In this document: positions 26,312 through 34,996 of the stretch, piece by piece
Position numbering within the stretch: position 1 is the stretch's first letter
How the letters are laid out: every line of letters starts with the position of its first letter
Assembly: GCA_003153505.1 (NCBI GenBank)
Contig: PLZA01000044.1
Location: 215,189-279,188 of the forward strand
Reading direction: 5' to 3'
Source of the DNA: Candidatus Dormiibacterota bacterium
Lineage (GTDB): Bacteria; Chloroflexota; Dormibacteria; Aeolococcales; Aeolococcaceae
Length of the DNA: 64,000 nt
Program-made: the position numbers and the translations under genes
The notes under the pieces: model-generated
Told to the model about the DNA's origin: nothing
The model's input: only the letters and a program-made list of their open reading frames with translations
Databases searched by the model: none

Positions 26312-26899
26312 ATGTCGATGGCCGGAGTTGCCGGTCCTGCATGGCGCCGTAATCATAGGGCTGCGCGCCGTTTCCTCCTCGGCTTCGCAACTGGCGAGGC
26401 GCTGTCGGCAGCCATACTGGCGTCGGCGATGGTGGTGGCTGGAACGGTTGCCGCGGACCTCATGCCGGGCGACGTGCGTTGGAGCCTCTTTGCGGCGGGC
26501 TCTATTGTGCTGGGATTGGCTGACTTCTTCGACCACACGCCCCAGTGGCCGCGACAAGTACCAAAACAGTTGAGTGGGCGACTGCGCCCTTTCGGCCTCG
26601 GGGCTGTGTGGGGACTCGACCTGGGCATTATCGTAACGACTCGGAAAGTGAGTTCGGTTACTTGGATTTCGATGTTTGGAGTGGTGCTCCTCTCGCCCAG
26701 TGGCGCTCTGCCCCTTCTCCTGGGATGCGCCTGCGGCTCGCTGGGGGTCCTAGTCTTTCGAAGCGTCATGCAGGGCGCTCGCCGGGTTCACCTTAGCAGT
26801 CACGTTCGAAGAGTCATGATCATCCGACGACTGTCCGGTGCGCTCGGCGTCGCGGCTGGCTCTCTCGTCCCCCTGCTCTATGTCGCCTTACATCCATGA
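26312..26899 (+). CDS. Multi-helix membrane protein of the thiol operon
   Basis: This 195-residue protein has about five hydrophobic segments (ALSAAILASAMVVAGTVAAD, LFAAGSIVLGLADFF, WISMFGVVLLSPSGALPLLL, GSLGVLVFRSVM and LSGALGVAAGSLVPLLYVAL) separated by basic loops. No family is recognised. It lies between the Cys-rich protein and further operon genes, and its TGA overlaps the next ATG (ATGA at 26896-26899). ATG 26312 follows the in-frame TGA of the upstream peptide directly. A role as membrane partner of the exported protein is inference. Confidence 0.6.
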   Translation: MSMAGVAGPAWRRNHRAARRFLLGFATGEALSAAILASAMVVAGTVAADLMPGDVRWSLFAAGSIVLGLADFFDHTPQWPRQVPKQLSGRLRPFGLGAVWGLDLGIIVTTRKVSSVTWISMFGVVLLSPSGALPLLLGCACGSLGVLVFRSVMQGARRVHLSSHVRRVMIIRRLSGALGVAAGSLVPLLYVALHP

Positions 26900-27318
26900 G
26901 CGAGGCATCCGGTGGGCATGGAGGCGAAGTGGTCATTACGCGCTTCGAGTGTCGGACCCTTACCAACCTGGCGATTCTGCTGGTGGTGCACGTGGCCGTG
27001 AAGCGAGAGGCCCGGAGGCGCTGCGAAGGGCTGCTGTCGAGCAGGGCAGTAGTGAATTGGCGGCGGCGGTCGCTCCTGAGTATCTCGCTCTGGCGACAGA
27101 GAGACGATATCTTCGGGATGGGAGAGGTGCATCGGCATATATTTGCCGCCCGTCTTCCGCATCAGCTTGCGATCGTGACGGAGTGCGGCGTGTACAGCTA
27201 CGCGGGCGACTGGCGAGCGGTCATGTTCGGTTGGGACGTGCACCGGCCGGCGCCACTGGATCTACCTGTTAAGTCGGAAGTATCCAAACGGCCTAGGGCA
27301 TCGAGGAGGAGTACCTAA
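26896..27318 (+). CDS. Hypothetical protein of the thiol operon
   Basis: The 140-residue product is basic with one weak hydrophobic segment (LTNLAILLVVHVAV) and a beta-rich middle (HQLAIVTECGVYSYAGDWRA). No motif is recognised. It is coupled on both sides: ATGA with the membrane gene, and TAATG (stop 27316-27318, next ATG 27318) with the following gene. The coupling is the best evidence that it is real. Confidence 0.55.
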   Translation: MSEASGGHGGEVVITRFECRTLTNLAILLVVHVAVKREARRRCEGLLSSRAVVNWRRRSLLSISLWRQRDDIFGMGEVHRHIFAARLPHQLAIVTECGVYSYAGDWRAVMFGWDVHRPAPLDLPVKSEVSKRPRASRRST

Positions 27319-27620
27319 TGGAAACGCCACATGACGTCGGCATTGCGAACGTGATCGATGAAGGGAACGGCCAGTTGACGGTATATGTCTGCGCGTCTGT
27401 TGAGCGCGGTATGCCCAAGGGAATACTTGCTGTGCACCGACATGCACGGCGACTCGTCGTCGGGCCCGCGGTGACTTTAAAGGTGGACCACAAAACACGG
27501 ACCACTGAGACGAACGTGATCGTATTTGGCGACGGAATGGGGACGGTTCACATCCTTCCTCCAGGAGCCGAGGAAAGGCTGGTCGTGCGTAGCGGAACCA
27601 TCGGGGTGGAGCAGCAGTAG
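27318..27620 (+). CDS. Small beta-rich hypothetical protein
   Basis: The 100-residue protein (METPHDVGIANVIDEGNGQL...) is almost entirely beta-strand-like, with repeated VxV and TxTxN patterns (TLKVDHKTRTTETNVIVFGD, MGTVHILPPGAEERLVVRSG). It has no signal peptide. It could be a beta-sandwich or a carrier-type domain. The ATG overlaps the preceding stop. Confidence 0.55.
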   Translation: METPHDVGIANVIDEGNGQLTVYVCASVERGMPKGILAVHRHARRLVVGPAVTLKVDHKTRTTETNVIVFGDGMGTVHILPPGAEERLVVRSGTIGVEQQ

Positions 27621-27648
27621 CGGGATACACCTCACGCGGTTCGGGTCC

Positions 27649-28206
27649 ATGAAGGGCTGGTTTGGCGGACGACGTGCGGCAGCCTGGGTGGGTTTGGTTG
27701 TCGTAGGCTGTGCCGGAGCTACGCCAGGCAACGGGTTGCACTCGTCGCGGGGCGTGCAGACTTCTCTGCCGTATTCCGGAAGCTCGGGATGTGGGGGCAC
27801 ACAGGTGATCACGGGAGCTGGCATGCCGACGTGGGGAAGTGTCGGCGCCGGGACTATCCCTTGGACACTCGGGCAACCGCGTGATGTGGTCGCGGTCTTG
27901 TTTGCCACGGAGCTGGTGGCCGGGGGGGCGCGCCCAGACGGAAGCACGAACAAGATACTTTGGCTCACCAGGGCACCGGTCGCGTCGAATCGGATAATGC
28001 TGGCGGCGCGACCGGTTGGGGCGGAGGTACCGGTGGTCACTCAGGAAGTCCCGGGAACCCAGGGTTACGAGCAGGGGCGGCAGTTTCCATCCATCGTTGA
28101 TCTGCCGACTCCAGGCTGCTGGAGGATAGACGTCTCAGGGGGTTCGTTGAGGTCGGGGTTCGAGCTCAATGTGCTGGCCAGCGGCTCGCTTCCTCGTAGA
28201 CCGTGA
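27649..28206 (+). CDS. Lipoprotein, last gene of the thiol operon
   Basis: ATG 27649 gives 185 residues, starting MKGWFGGRRAAAWVGLVVVG and continuing CAGATP: a signal peptide ending in the lipobox VVGC. The mature part is beta-rich (SSGCGGTQVITGAGMPTWGS, CWRIDVSGGSLRSGFELNVL) with two further Cys. It is 28 bases after the preceding stop. It would sit on the outer face of the membrane, where the Tat-exported Cys-rich protein would also be. No enzyme motif is seen. Confidence 0.65.
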   Translation: MKGWFGGRRAAAWVGLVVVGCAGATPGNGLHSSRGVQTSLPYSGSSGCGGTQVITGAGMPTWGSVGAGTIPWTLGQPRDVVAVLFATELVAGGARPDGSTNKILWLTRAPVASNRIMLAARPVGAEVPVVTQEVPGTQGYEQGRQFPSIVDLPTPGCWRIDVSGGSLRSGFELNVLASGSLPRRP

Positions 28207-28434
28207 GGCCCTCCGCGCCCGGACGTTGGGTACCACGGCACTCGCCTGGTAGCAGGCGCGGAGCCCGCCATCCGGGTCGCTTGAGCTGCCGCAGACCCTC
28301 GTGACACTCCCTAGTAGGCCGGGATAGGTTTAGGGAGCTATAAAGAGACGCATTCGATGAGATCGCCTGGACCCCGTCGCTCGCACCGATTTGGCAATTA
28401 CAAACAGTTCCTACGCGCAACCGATAGGAGTCTC

Positions 28435-28749
28435 GTGTCAGATCTCCTAGACAGCACGCAAGTGTTGAGCGAAATTGGTTTACGTGGAAGCGGAACAGCG
28501 GAGCCTACTCTCAACGAGGAAGACAACCGCGTCTCCGCATCAATGCGCCGAGCCAGAGACGAAAGACTCTCGTTCGAATGGCTGCGCGCAAACATGTGCG
28601 CACTCACACGAATGCTCGTCATTACTGTGGCGTTCGGAGTCGGCTTCTTGGGTGTTTTCGGGGAGTCGTCTTCGACAACAACGGCGGGACCGCCGCCCGT
28701 CCACACCGCCGTGCTGATGCCGAAGACCCCAGGGCCGGATTCAAACTGA
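28435..28749 (+). CDS. Small single-pass membrane protein (possible anti-sigma-like)
   Basis: A GTG at 28435 is preceded by AGGAG (28426-28430). The frame also reaches back to an ATG at 28357. The N-terminal 55 residues are charged (SDLLDSTQVLSEIGLRGSGT, NEEDNRVSASMRRARDERLS). A single helix (MLVITVAFGVGFLGVFG) and a short Ser/Thr/Pro-rich outer tail follow. The layout resembles small anti-sigma or stalk proteins, but no motif confirms this. Confidence 0.45.
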   Translation: MSDLLDSTQVLSEIGLRGSGTAEPTLNEEDNRVSASMRRARDERLSFEWLRANMCALTRMLVITVAFGVGFLGVFGESSSTTTAGPPPVHTAVLMPKTPGPDSN

Positions 28750-29283
28750 CCCACAACCCCCGGTAGAGCGCAACCGAGAACAGGAGAATCGCAGCGACAA
28801 CGCGAACCTCTTCCACAGCGGTCAGCGTGGCATGCAGGCGGAAGTACGGCGTCACAGTTCGTAAGCGGCCGATCACGATGTGTCGGTGCGCCGCGTCCCG
28901 GTCGCGGTGGCGAGGTACGGGACCGCTCTCCAGGCGAGCATCCGTCAATGTCTCTTGAGGGCGAGTGGTGTCATGCATCCACCCAGTGAGTACAGTGAAG
29001 GTGAGCGGGAGGCGTAGAGCCCTCGCACCGCGGAGGCACCATGTTTCCTATGCCTTCGGGCGCGTCGCTTCCTGTCCGGCATCGTAGTTGCGGTATACAC
29101 CACCACCTCACTACCGGGTGCTTGATCCTCGCTTAAGCTGCACTCGACGTCGGATGATTTGCGTCCAGGCAACCTTGATCGGCGGACGGTTACCGCCGAC
29201 GGCTGCTTGGCAGCGCTCGAAAATGGGGGTGGATAGACATCTAGAGGCGGTTATCGGGCACGGCTGAATACAAAAACGGACCG
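28750..29283. other. No gene recognised
   Basis: Short frames on both strands lack ribosome sites and motifs. The stretch ends at the recombinase stop codon and the tRNA-Gly half. Confidence 0.4.
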
Positions 29284-30918
29284 TCACCTTCCCAAGGTTG
29301 AAGTTGCGGGTTCGAGCCCCGTCTCCCGCTCCAGTACCACTACCTGAAAGAAGCGCTGCCATGCGCCGCGCGGTATGGCGATGAGCTTGAGTCTCCGGTC
29401 CGGGAGTGCCTCAGCTTCAACCGAGTCGAAGAGGCTCGCGAGGAGACGCGACCGCTGACCGTCATCAGCAGAATCCCACGCCGCTAGCAAGTCTAGGATC
29501 TGGGCACGACACCACTCGGGGTCGTCGACGCTTGGCGCGGCGGCTGCCTCGTTGCGTAGTCGCTGTTGCTCTTGTTGGATCTGAGCGCGCTTCTCCATGA
29601 AAGTGTCCCAGTCGTATTCACCGAACTCAAAGAGGCGCCGGCTGCGTGCCAGCTGCTCATCGAGCCGACGGATCGCACCATCGGCAAGAGCCCGAGGATC
29701 ATGAGGCCGGTTGAGTGACCGGCCCAGCTGCTCGCGATAGGCGGCGTGCATCACATCACTGGGGGCGCAGCGCCGCAGTTCGTCGCGAATCGCAGTGTCG
29801 AGATGGCTGGCCGGAATCCAACGCGCATCGCACTTCGGGCCGCGAGGCATCGTTGCCGAGCGATTGCGGCGCGCCGCGTGGCACGCGTAGTACGCGGCTG
29901 TACGCCTGTTGTTGCTAGAGATCTCGCCATGCATCGTGCTGCCGCAGCGCCCGCAGCGCAGCACCGGCGTCAGCGGATAGCTGTGTCGCGTCCACGTCCC
30001 ACTCGTGTTCCGGCGATTGCGGCGGCGCACCTCAAGGCAACTGGTCCAGGTCACCTCGTCGATGAGCGCGGGATGTTTCGCCTCGATCAGCTGGCCGTCG
30101 ATCTTCACCTTGCCCAGGTAAGAGGAGTTGTCGAGGATGTCCTTGAGCACGTCCCCGGTGAAGATGACCGCGGCAGGCCGGTTGTGCCTGGATTTGCTGG
30201 GACCACGCCGGGGGCGAATGCCGAGGCGGTTGAGGTGATCGGCCAAGGTTTGGAAGCTGAACCTGCCGGTGGCATAGAGCTCGAAGATCTGTCGGATGAC
30301 CGGCGCGACCTCCGGATCCTCGACGATGGCGCCGTCGACGCGGCGGTAGCCTTGGGGAATCACCCCGAGTAGGTGTCCGGTGCGCTTGAGGTAGCGGAGG
30401 TTGTCCCGCACCCGGCGGGCGACCTTCACCCGCTCTTCCTGGGCCACGATCGCCTTTACCTTCCAGGGCAGCTGATCGACCGCGCTCACCAGCCCGCTGC
30501 TATCGAACACCAGGATCCGGCGCTCGGCCATCTCGGCCATGAAGCGGAAGAACTCGAGATCGTTGCGATGCAGCCGGTCGATGTCGTAGCTGGCAACAGC
30601 GGCGATTTCGCCCGCCGCCGCGCCCTTGATGCGCTCCAGCATGCGCAGGTAGTCGCCACGGCGCGAGGTCTCCTTACCCGAGCGGTCGGCGTCCTGGAAG
30701 ACTTCAGCGCACAATCCTGCGAACTCGGAGCGTTGTGAGACTGAATCCACCTGCTGCCGAAGCGAGGGTCCCCGGAGGCGACCCTCTGCGTCGAAGTCAC
30801 TAACCGACTGACGCGCGTAGATGAGGACAACGCGTGGCTGACCAGTGTGATTTCGGGCGGCGCGAAGGCTGGCGAGGGCAGCCGCTTCAGCCTCAGGCGT
30901 CCACTCCTGGCTGCTCAT
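29284..30918 (-). CDS. Large serine recombinase (integrase)
   Basis: The 544-residue protein has a resolvase N-terminal domain with the nucleophile in IYARQSVSDF and the helix-E region EIAAVASYDIDRLHRNDLEF. A recombinase domain follows (GVIPQGYRRVDGAIVEDPEV, GRFSFQTLADHLNRLGIRPR), then a zinc ribbon (CGRCGSTMHG ... CHAARRNR ... PKC) and a coiled-coil C-terminus. It integrates or excises DNA at att sites through a phosphoserine intermediate. The final codons (RETGLEPATSTLGR) are the complement of a tRNA-Gly 3' half, so the att site overlaps the 3' end of the gene. No recombination directionality factor is recognised nearby. Confidence 0.9.
   Translation of the reverse strand: MSSQEWTPEAEAAALASLRAARNHTGQPRVVLIYARQSVSDFDAEGRLRGPSLRQQVDSVSQRSEFAGLCAEVFQDADRSGKETSRRGDYLRMLERIKGAAAGEIAAVASYDIDRLHRNDLEFFRFMAEMAERRILVFDSSGLVSAVDQLPWKVKAIVAQEERVKVARRVRDNLRYLKRTGHLLGVIPQGYRRVDGAIVEDPEVAPVIRQIFELYATGRFSFQTLADHLNRLGIRPRRGPSKSRHNRPAAVIFTGDVLKDILDNSSYLGKVKIDGQLIEAKHPALIDEVTWTSCLEVRRRNRRNTSGTWTRHSYPLTPVLRCGRCGSTMHGEISSNNRRTAAYYACHAARRNRSATMPRGPKCDARWIPASHLDTAIRDELRRCAPSDVMHAAYREQLGRSLNRPHDPRALADGAIRRLDEQLARSRRLFEFGEYDWDTFMEKRAQIQQEQQRLRNEAAAAPSVDDPEWCRAQILDLLAAWDSADDGQRSRLLASLFDSVEAEALPDRRLKLIAIPRGAWQRFFQVVVLERETGLEPATSTLGR
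29289..29333 (+). other. 3' half of tRNA-Gly(CCC), probable att site at the recombinase 3' end
   Basis: Anticodon loop TTCCCAA (29289-29295), 3' stem GGTTG, T-arm (GCGGG-TTCGAGC-CCCGT), acceptor CTCCCGC, discriminator T and CCA. The 5' half is missing and the preceding bases pair only in part with the stem. It overlaps the last codons of the serine recombinase on the other strand. Confidence 0.75.
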
Positions 30919-31737
30919 GCTGCGTGCCGCCCGTGACGTTGCTGAAGCGCGATCTCGGCAGCGACCACGATCACCTCAAGTACCTCCGGCGGGAGGCCCT
31001 CGACCGGCTTGCTGTCGGCCTCATGGGTTGGAGGAAACCTCGACGCGTCGGTAAAGTCAAGCTCCCCACCACCGCTGCCCACCCGGGCACCGCCGCCCCG
31101 CGGCCAGGTCCGGCGCTGGAAGCGGTGCCACGTGGCGCTGGGGGCCGCTGCGCGGCGCTTGGGCGCCTCCCTCGCTGGAGACGCCGGGGCGCTGCCATGA
31201 GGGCGCCGTCATGTCGGCTGGGGTGGCAGGGGCGCGGTACCTTCCCACGGCCGAAGCTGCGGCCGTCTGATCCCGTTCACTCCTGCGCGAGCGCTCTTGC
31301 GAGATGTCACGAGCGGCGGCACGCATGCCGATGCTCGCTGGACCTCGAGCATCGCCCGCGTCGTCTGAGTGCGTGTCGACCTGCATCGGAACGCGCCGAC
31401 CGGCCTCCGCGCCGCCGATGCACGTCGCTGCGGCAACCCGGCGCTGGAGTGCCGCGCAGCGTCGGCCACGATCCCGCCGAGATCGACGAGCTCCAGACAA
31501 GGCAATCGGAACGTGTCGCAGCTGCGTCGAGCCGTGATCTCGCTCGAGTTGGGGCGGGCGTGTTGACCGTCAGCGCTCAGTCGCGGGACAACGAGTGCCC
31601 CGAGAAGTTCTGCGTCCATGACAACCTGGCCGCTTCGTCCGCCGGATCGGGGGACGTCGGCGATTGCCACTACCGCTGCGTTCGGGCAGGGGAGGCGCTC
31701 GATCTATGGAGCCGCGGCGGCTCGTGTCAGATGAACT
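30919..31737. other. No gene recognised
   Basis: All frames here are Arg/Pro/Ala-rich and occur together on several frames, as in non-coding high-GC DNA. A minus-strand frame at 31209-31670 is the most protein-like but has no motif or ribosome site. Confidence 0.4.
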
Positions 31738-32562
31738 CTAGCGCAGGCGTTGGCGGGTCGCAAGTGGGGGCGTTGCCTCGGCTCGAGCTAGGAGCAGACG
31801 GCGATGTTCGGGATCGGGGACCTGCTGCAGGTAGGGTCGGTCCGGCTCGATCACGAAGAAGTCTTCGAGCCGGATTGGGCGCCCGCTCAGCGCTTCGATG
31901 AGCAGGGTGTGGCGTGGCATGCTGAACATGACCGTCATTTTGAAGTCGATCGGCAGCGAGGTCCGCCTCGCCGCGTGGTTCCCCGGCGGCCCATCCTGAC
32001 TGACCGCGCTGCTGTGGCGGGGCTCATCCCAGAGCGATCTGAGCCAGCGGCCGGTATCCCCGGCTAGGTCCGCGTTCCACCGATCCCTGACACCGGGAAG
32101 GAACTCGGTCAGCAGTTCGGCGCTCACGATGTTGATACGCCCGCATTCGGGGCAACGCACCTGGGCGGGTAGCGCGGGAGCGGTAGCAAAGAACTCGATC
32201 GCACCCGCGTGAGGTCTGCGACGATGAGTGGCCGTTATGGGGAGCCAATCGTTGTGGATGGCGAACCGACGCTCGCGAGCGCGCCGGGTCATCACCCATA
32301 CCCCGGATGGCCTGGACTGCTTGAAACCCTCGGGAAGGACGTACGCGACGCCGCATCGAGCCGCCTCCGGCGCTTGCGCCTCGATCAACGCTCGAAGAGC
32401 CGGTGGATCTCCGGGAAGTTTTTCGGCTAGTGGGTACGGAAACGTGCGGCGGACGCCGTTCTCGTCAAGCTCTCCAACCCGCGTGCCGCAGCGCGGGAAG
32501 CCGCAGTAGAGGTGGATCGGGATCTCAAACTGACGAGCCAATCGCGGGGCGACCGATGTCAT
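31738..32562 (-). CDS. Hypothetical zinc-finger-like protein
   Basis: The 274-residue protein has two Cys motifs that could bind zinc: YCGFPRCGTR near the N-terminus and VRCPECGRIN in the middle. The second half is hydrophobic/basic (DFKMTVMFSMPRHTLLIEAL, FFVIEPDRPYLQQV). It has no signal peptide. The family is unknown. The CxxC knuckles suggest a nucleic-acid or zinc-ribbon protein. It diverges from the DNA-binding coiled-coil gene at 33024. Confidence 0.55.
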   Translation of the reverse strand: MTSVAPRLARQFEIPIHLYCGFPRCGTRVGELDENGVRRTFPYPLAEKLPGDPPALRALIEAQAPEAARCGVAYVLPEGFKQSRPSGVWVMTRRARERRFAIHNDWLPITATHRRRPHAGAIEFFATAPALPAQVRCPECGRINIVSAELLTEFLPGVRDRWNADLAGDTGRWLRSLWDEPRHSSAVSQDGPPGNHAARRTSLPIDFKMTVMFSMPRHTLLIEALSGRPIRLEDFFVIEPDRPYLQQVPDPEHRRLLLARAEATPPLATRQRLR

Positions 32563-32935
32563 CGCCGGTCGCCACGCGACGGGCGCGCGTCAGCGTCCGG
32601 CGCCCATGACGCCGCCCCTGCGGAGGCGTGGCGAGGCATGACCGTCTCTGGGTACCAGCCCGCGGTGGACATCAGGCCATCCTCGCTGCCTTCGATATGT
32701 GGCGACAGGATGCCGGAAAGACATCGGCATTGGAAGAGTGTCCCCACCCCGCGCAGCCGGTGGGCGCTGTGCCTGGCACGCCCAAGCCAGCGAGAGCCGT
32801 TCCGGATGGCGGCAGATGGCCTTCTGCTCACGTCGGACCCGGTGCGCATCTCCCTGCAGCTCTCCCTACCGAACTCACGACGGTGCTACGAACTGCTGAG
32901 GTGGGTGCCGCAGCCACCTTTTTCAAGGTGTCCAC

Positions 32936-32976
32936 GCAGTGCACACGGTCCGTGTGCGCACTGCACACGGTCCGTG
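32936..32976 (+). promoter_or_regulatory. Palindromic operator-like site upstream of the coiled-coil gene
   Basis: The 15-bp unit TGCACACGGTCCGTG occurs twice in the same orientation (32940-32954 and 32962-32976), 22 bp apart, i.e. two helical turns. The first copy is the core of a 17-bp palindrome GCACACGG-T-CCGTGTGC (32941-32957), itself flanked by GCAGTGC/GCACTGC arms. It lies 48 bases before the start codon of a protein with a ribbon-helix-helix-like N-terminus, so autoregulation is plausible. Confidence 0.6.
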
Positions 32977-33023
32977 GACGGAGCATGCTTAGAGCGTCGG
33001 ACAGCTTGATACCCGGCATTACC

Positions 33024-33776
33024 ATGGCCGAACCCCGTACTCGTACGCTCACCTTTCGGCTCACCGAGTCGGAGCGGCAGACCATTGACGCCGTTGCCCG
33101 CCGGTCGGGCGTGACGCCCTCGGAAGTCGCTCGTCGGGCCGTGGTCGGCGCGGCGATCGTCTCGGCGCGAACCCTCGAGGACGCTCGGAATGAAGTTCGC
33201 GCCGAGATGGGTCGAGAGCTTGTGGCGACGCAAGGCGCTCTTGCCAAAGCCACCGAGGCAGCTGCAGCGTCGCTGAGCCGGGCCGAGACGCTCGGAGTGG
33301 AGCTTGCAGCCACACGAGAGCGGCTTGCACGGGTCACCGAGGCCTACTCCGCGTCGCGAAGCGAGGCCGAGTCCCTCGAAAGGGAGATGCATCGTGCCCC
33401 CGAGGAGCTCCTGGTGGCCGTCAGGCAACTGATCGCCGGCGCCCCAGATGCGCGGGCAGAGGTGGCCCAGCTGTGGGCGCGAATCCGAACGTATCCATTC
33501 TCCGAACGGGAGCAGATCTTACCGATCATTGCGGCCGAAGTTGCCGACGCGATCGAATCGATCGTCTCTCGGTTCCCGACCCATGGCGACGCGTTCGCAC
33601 GGTGGCCAGTCCTACGGCGACGGATCGAGTGGCTCATTGACGGACTCCATCCAGACGCAGGCAAGGGGTACCGTCGACGCGGCATCGCGGACGCGGTGTG
33701 GCAACCGGTCGTCGATGCGCTCGACCAAGCGGATGAGGAGCGACGTCGATATGCTCCCGACTTTGTGGACACCTAA
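33024..33776 (+). CDS. Ribbon-helix-helix-like protein with coiled coil (plasmid mobilisation/partition type)
   Basis: From ATG 33024 the 250-residue product starts with RTRTLTFRLTESERQTIDAV and ARRSGVTPSEVARRAVVGAA, a strand-helix-helix pattern typical of RHH/CopG-like or MobC-like DNA binders. A long coiled coil follows (about residues 55-125, with EARNEVRAEMGRE and TLGVELAATRERLARVTEA). The last 100 residues are helical (QLWARIRTYPFSEREQILPI, WPVLRRRIEWLIDGLHPDAG). It probably binds the palindromes just upstream. A partition, mobilisation-accessory or regulator role is inferred. The frame also opens at 32628, but that part is not protein-like. Confidence 0.55.
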   Translation: MAEPRTRTLTFRLTESERQTIDAVARRSGVTPSEVARRAVVGAAIVSARTLEDARNEVRAEMGRELVATQGALAKATEAAAASLSRAETLGVELAATRERLARVTEAYSASRSEAESLEREMHRAPEELLVAVRQLIAGAPDARAEVAQLWARIRTYPFSEREQILPIIAAEVADAIESIVSRFPTHGDAFARWPVLRRRIEWLIDGLHPDAGKGYRRRGIADAVWQPVVDALDQADEERRRYAPDFVDT

Positions 33777-34396
33777 AGGGCCGTCCCGATGCGTGGACTG
33801 ATCGTTAAGGAGCGCCGACTCGATCGCCGTCGAGGGCGAATGTGAAGCGGGAGCCCTCCAGGCGTCTCGTGAGGCGCTGACGTCGTCTGGGATCGTACGG
33901 GCTGGCATCGCTGAACCCTCGACGGCCAACAGCGGTGCAGCCATGGCTCCTGAAAATCAGGCCCGCTCCCAATCGTCGTGGTGCTAGCTCGAGTGGGCGG
34001 CGGTGAACCAGCGTGAGGACATGGACGAGTGGTCAAGGACCCCGGGGCCCGGGATCAGTCGCTCCTGATGACCGGGGATGCCCACTCAGCCGATGCCAAT
34101 CAGTTCATGAGCACCGAAATCGGGAATGCCACGTGGAACGCCTAACGCTGGCTCAGCCGGTCAGCAGTTCGATAGGGCGGCCATCGCGGCGCGCTCTTCC
34201 ACGAGGCGCGGCGGGCCACGCAAGTGACGACCCTGAGGGACTCTCGGTAGCCCTCAGACCCCCCTGAGAGATCTATTCGACGCTCGGCACCCCGCCATCA
34301 ACTCCGCGTCGAACAGCATCGATCCCGCATGCCCTAGTCGGTGGCGTACTTCTGTTTGAGATCCACGAGCCATGTACCCGCCCCACAACACAACCT
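33777..34396. other. No gene recognised
   Basis: No coding frame has a ribosome site or motif. A short segment matches nothing else in the window. It separates the coiled-coil gene from the exported-protein cluster. Confidence 0.4.
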
Positions 34397-34945
34397 TCAG
34401 GAGCTTGTTCCTTGGCCTGTACCTATCACGTGAGAGCCTGCGCATATTGAGGTTTGGAACGGCTGTCCGACCGAGGTGGCATATATTTTCCAGGTCTGGT
34501 TCACGATCGGGAGAATCCCATCCTCGGTCACTGTCACCACGCCATTCTTACCGCTGACGCCTGTCGACACCATGACGATTGTGGGTCCGTCTCCCTTCAA
34601 ATAATGGGTCACTTGAAGGCGTGCCGGTGACAGGGCCACACTATGACCTCCTACGGTCGCGACAGGCCCCGGCATGACTACGCCTTCGAAGATAACCGAA
34701 GCGCCGGTCGTGCCCACAGCGCAACTGACCTGCGTTGAGGTATTACCGAGACCCGAGCACGCAGCTGCGCCCAAGCCAGTCACCGAGAGCGCGACGACGC
34801 CGGCTACCCGTTGCCACCAGGGACCGCATCGCACGAAATGAGGCTTTCGTCGACGGGCCGACTCGAGCCCCTGGCCCGCGCTTCTCGCCGTTATGGTCGG
34901 CGCCCGATCTTTGCCAGAGGCTTGATGACTAGCACCTCTATCCAT
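34397..34945 (-). CDS. Secreted lipoprotein
   Basis: The frame (182 aa) includes a signal peptide RVAGVVALSVTGLGAAAC with a lipobox ending at Cys. The mature part is a small beta-rich domain (TGASVIFEGVVMPGPVATVG, LQVTHYLKGDGPTIVMVSTG), with a second pair of Cys (VSC and SIC). The first 35 residues before the hydrophobic segment are long for a signal, so a start further in is likely. Its fold resembles that of the next lipoprotein, which suggests duplication. No function can be assigned. Confidence 0.6.
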   Translation of the reverse strand: MDRGASHQASGKDRAPTITARSAGQGLESARRRKPHFVRCGPWWQRVAGVVALSVTGLGAAACSGLGNTSTQVSCAVGTTGASVIFEGVVMPGPVATVGGHSVALSPARLQVTHYLKGDGPTIVMVSTGVSGKNGVVTVTEDGILPIVNQTWKIYATSVGQPFQTSICAGSHVIGTGQGTSS

Positions 34946-34996
34946 AACTGGCGCTCACCAATCTCTCGCAGCCGTTGCTCAAGGCCCTGCCTCCAA

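Noticed and set aside
28622..28978. 118-residue minus-strand membrane protein
   Set aside because: It has one hydrophobic segment but overlaps the better supported plus-strand gene at 28435 and lacks a ribosome site.
31209..31670. 153-residue minus-strand frame
   Set aside because: No ribosome site, no motif, and other frames in the same stretch are equally open.
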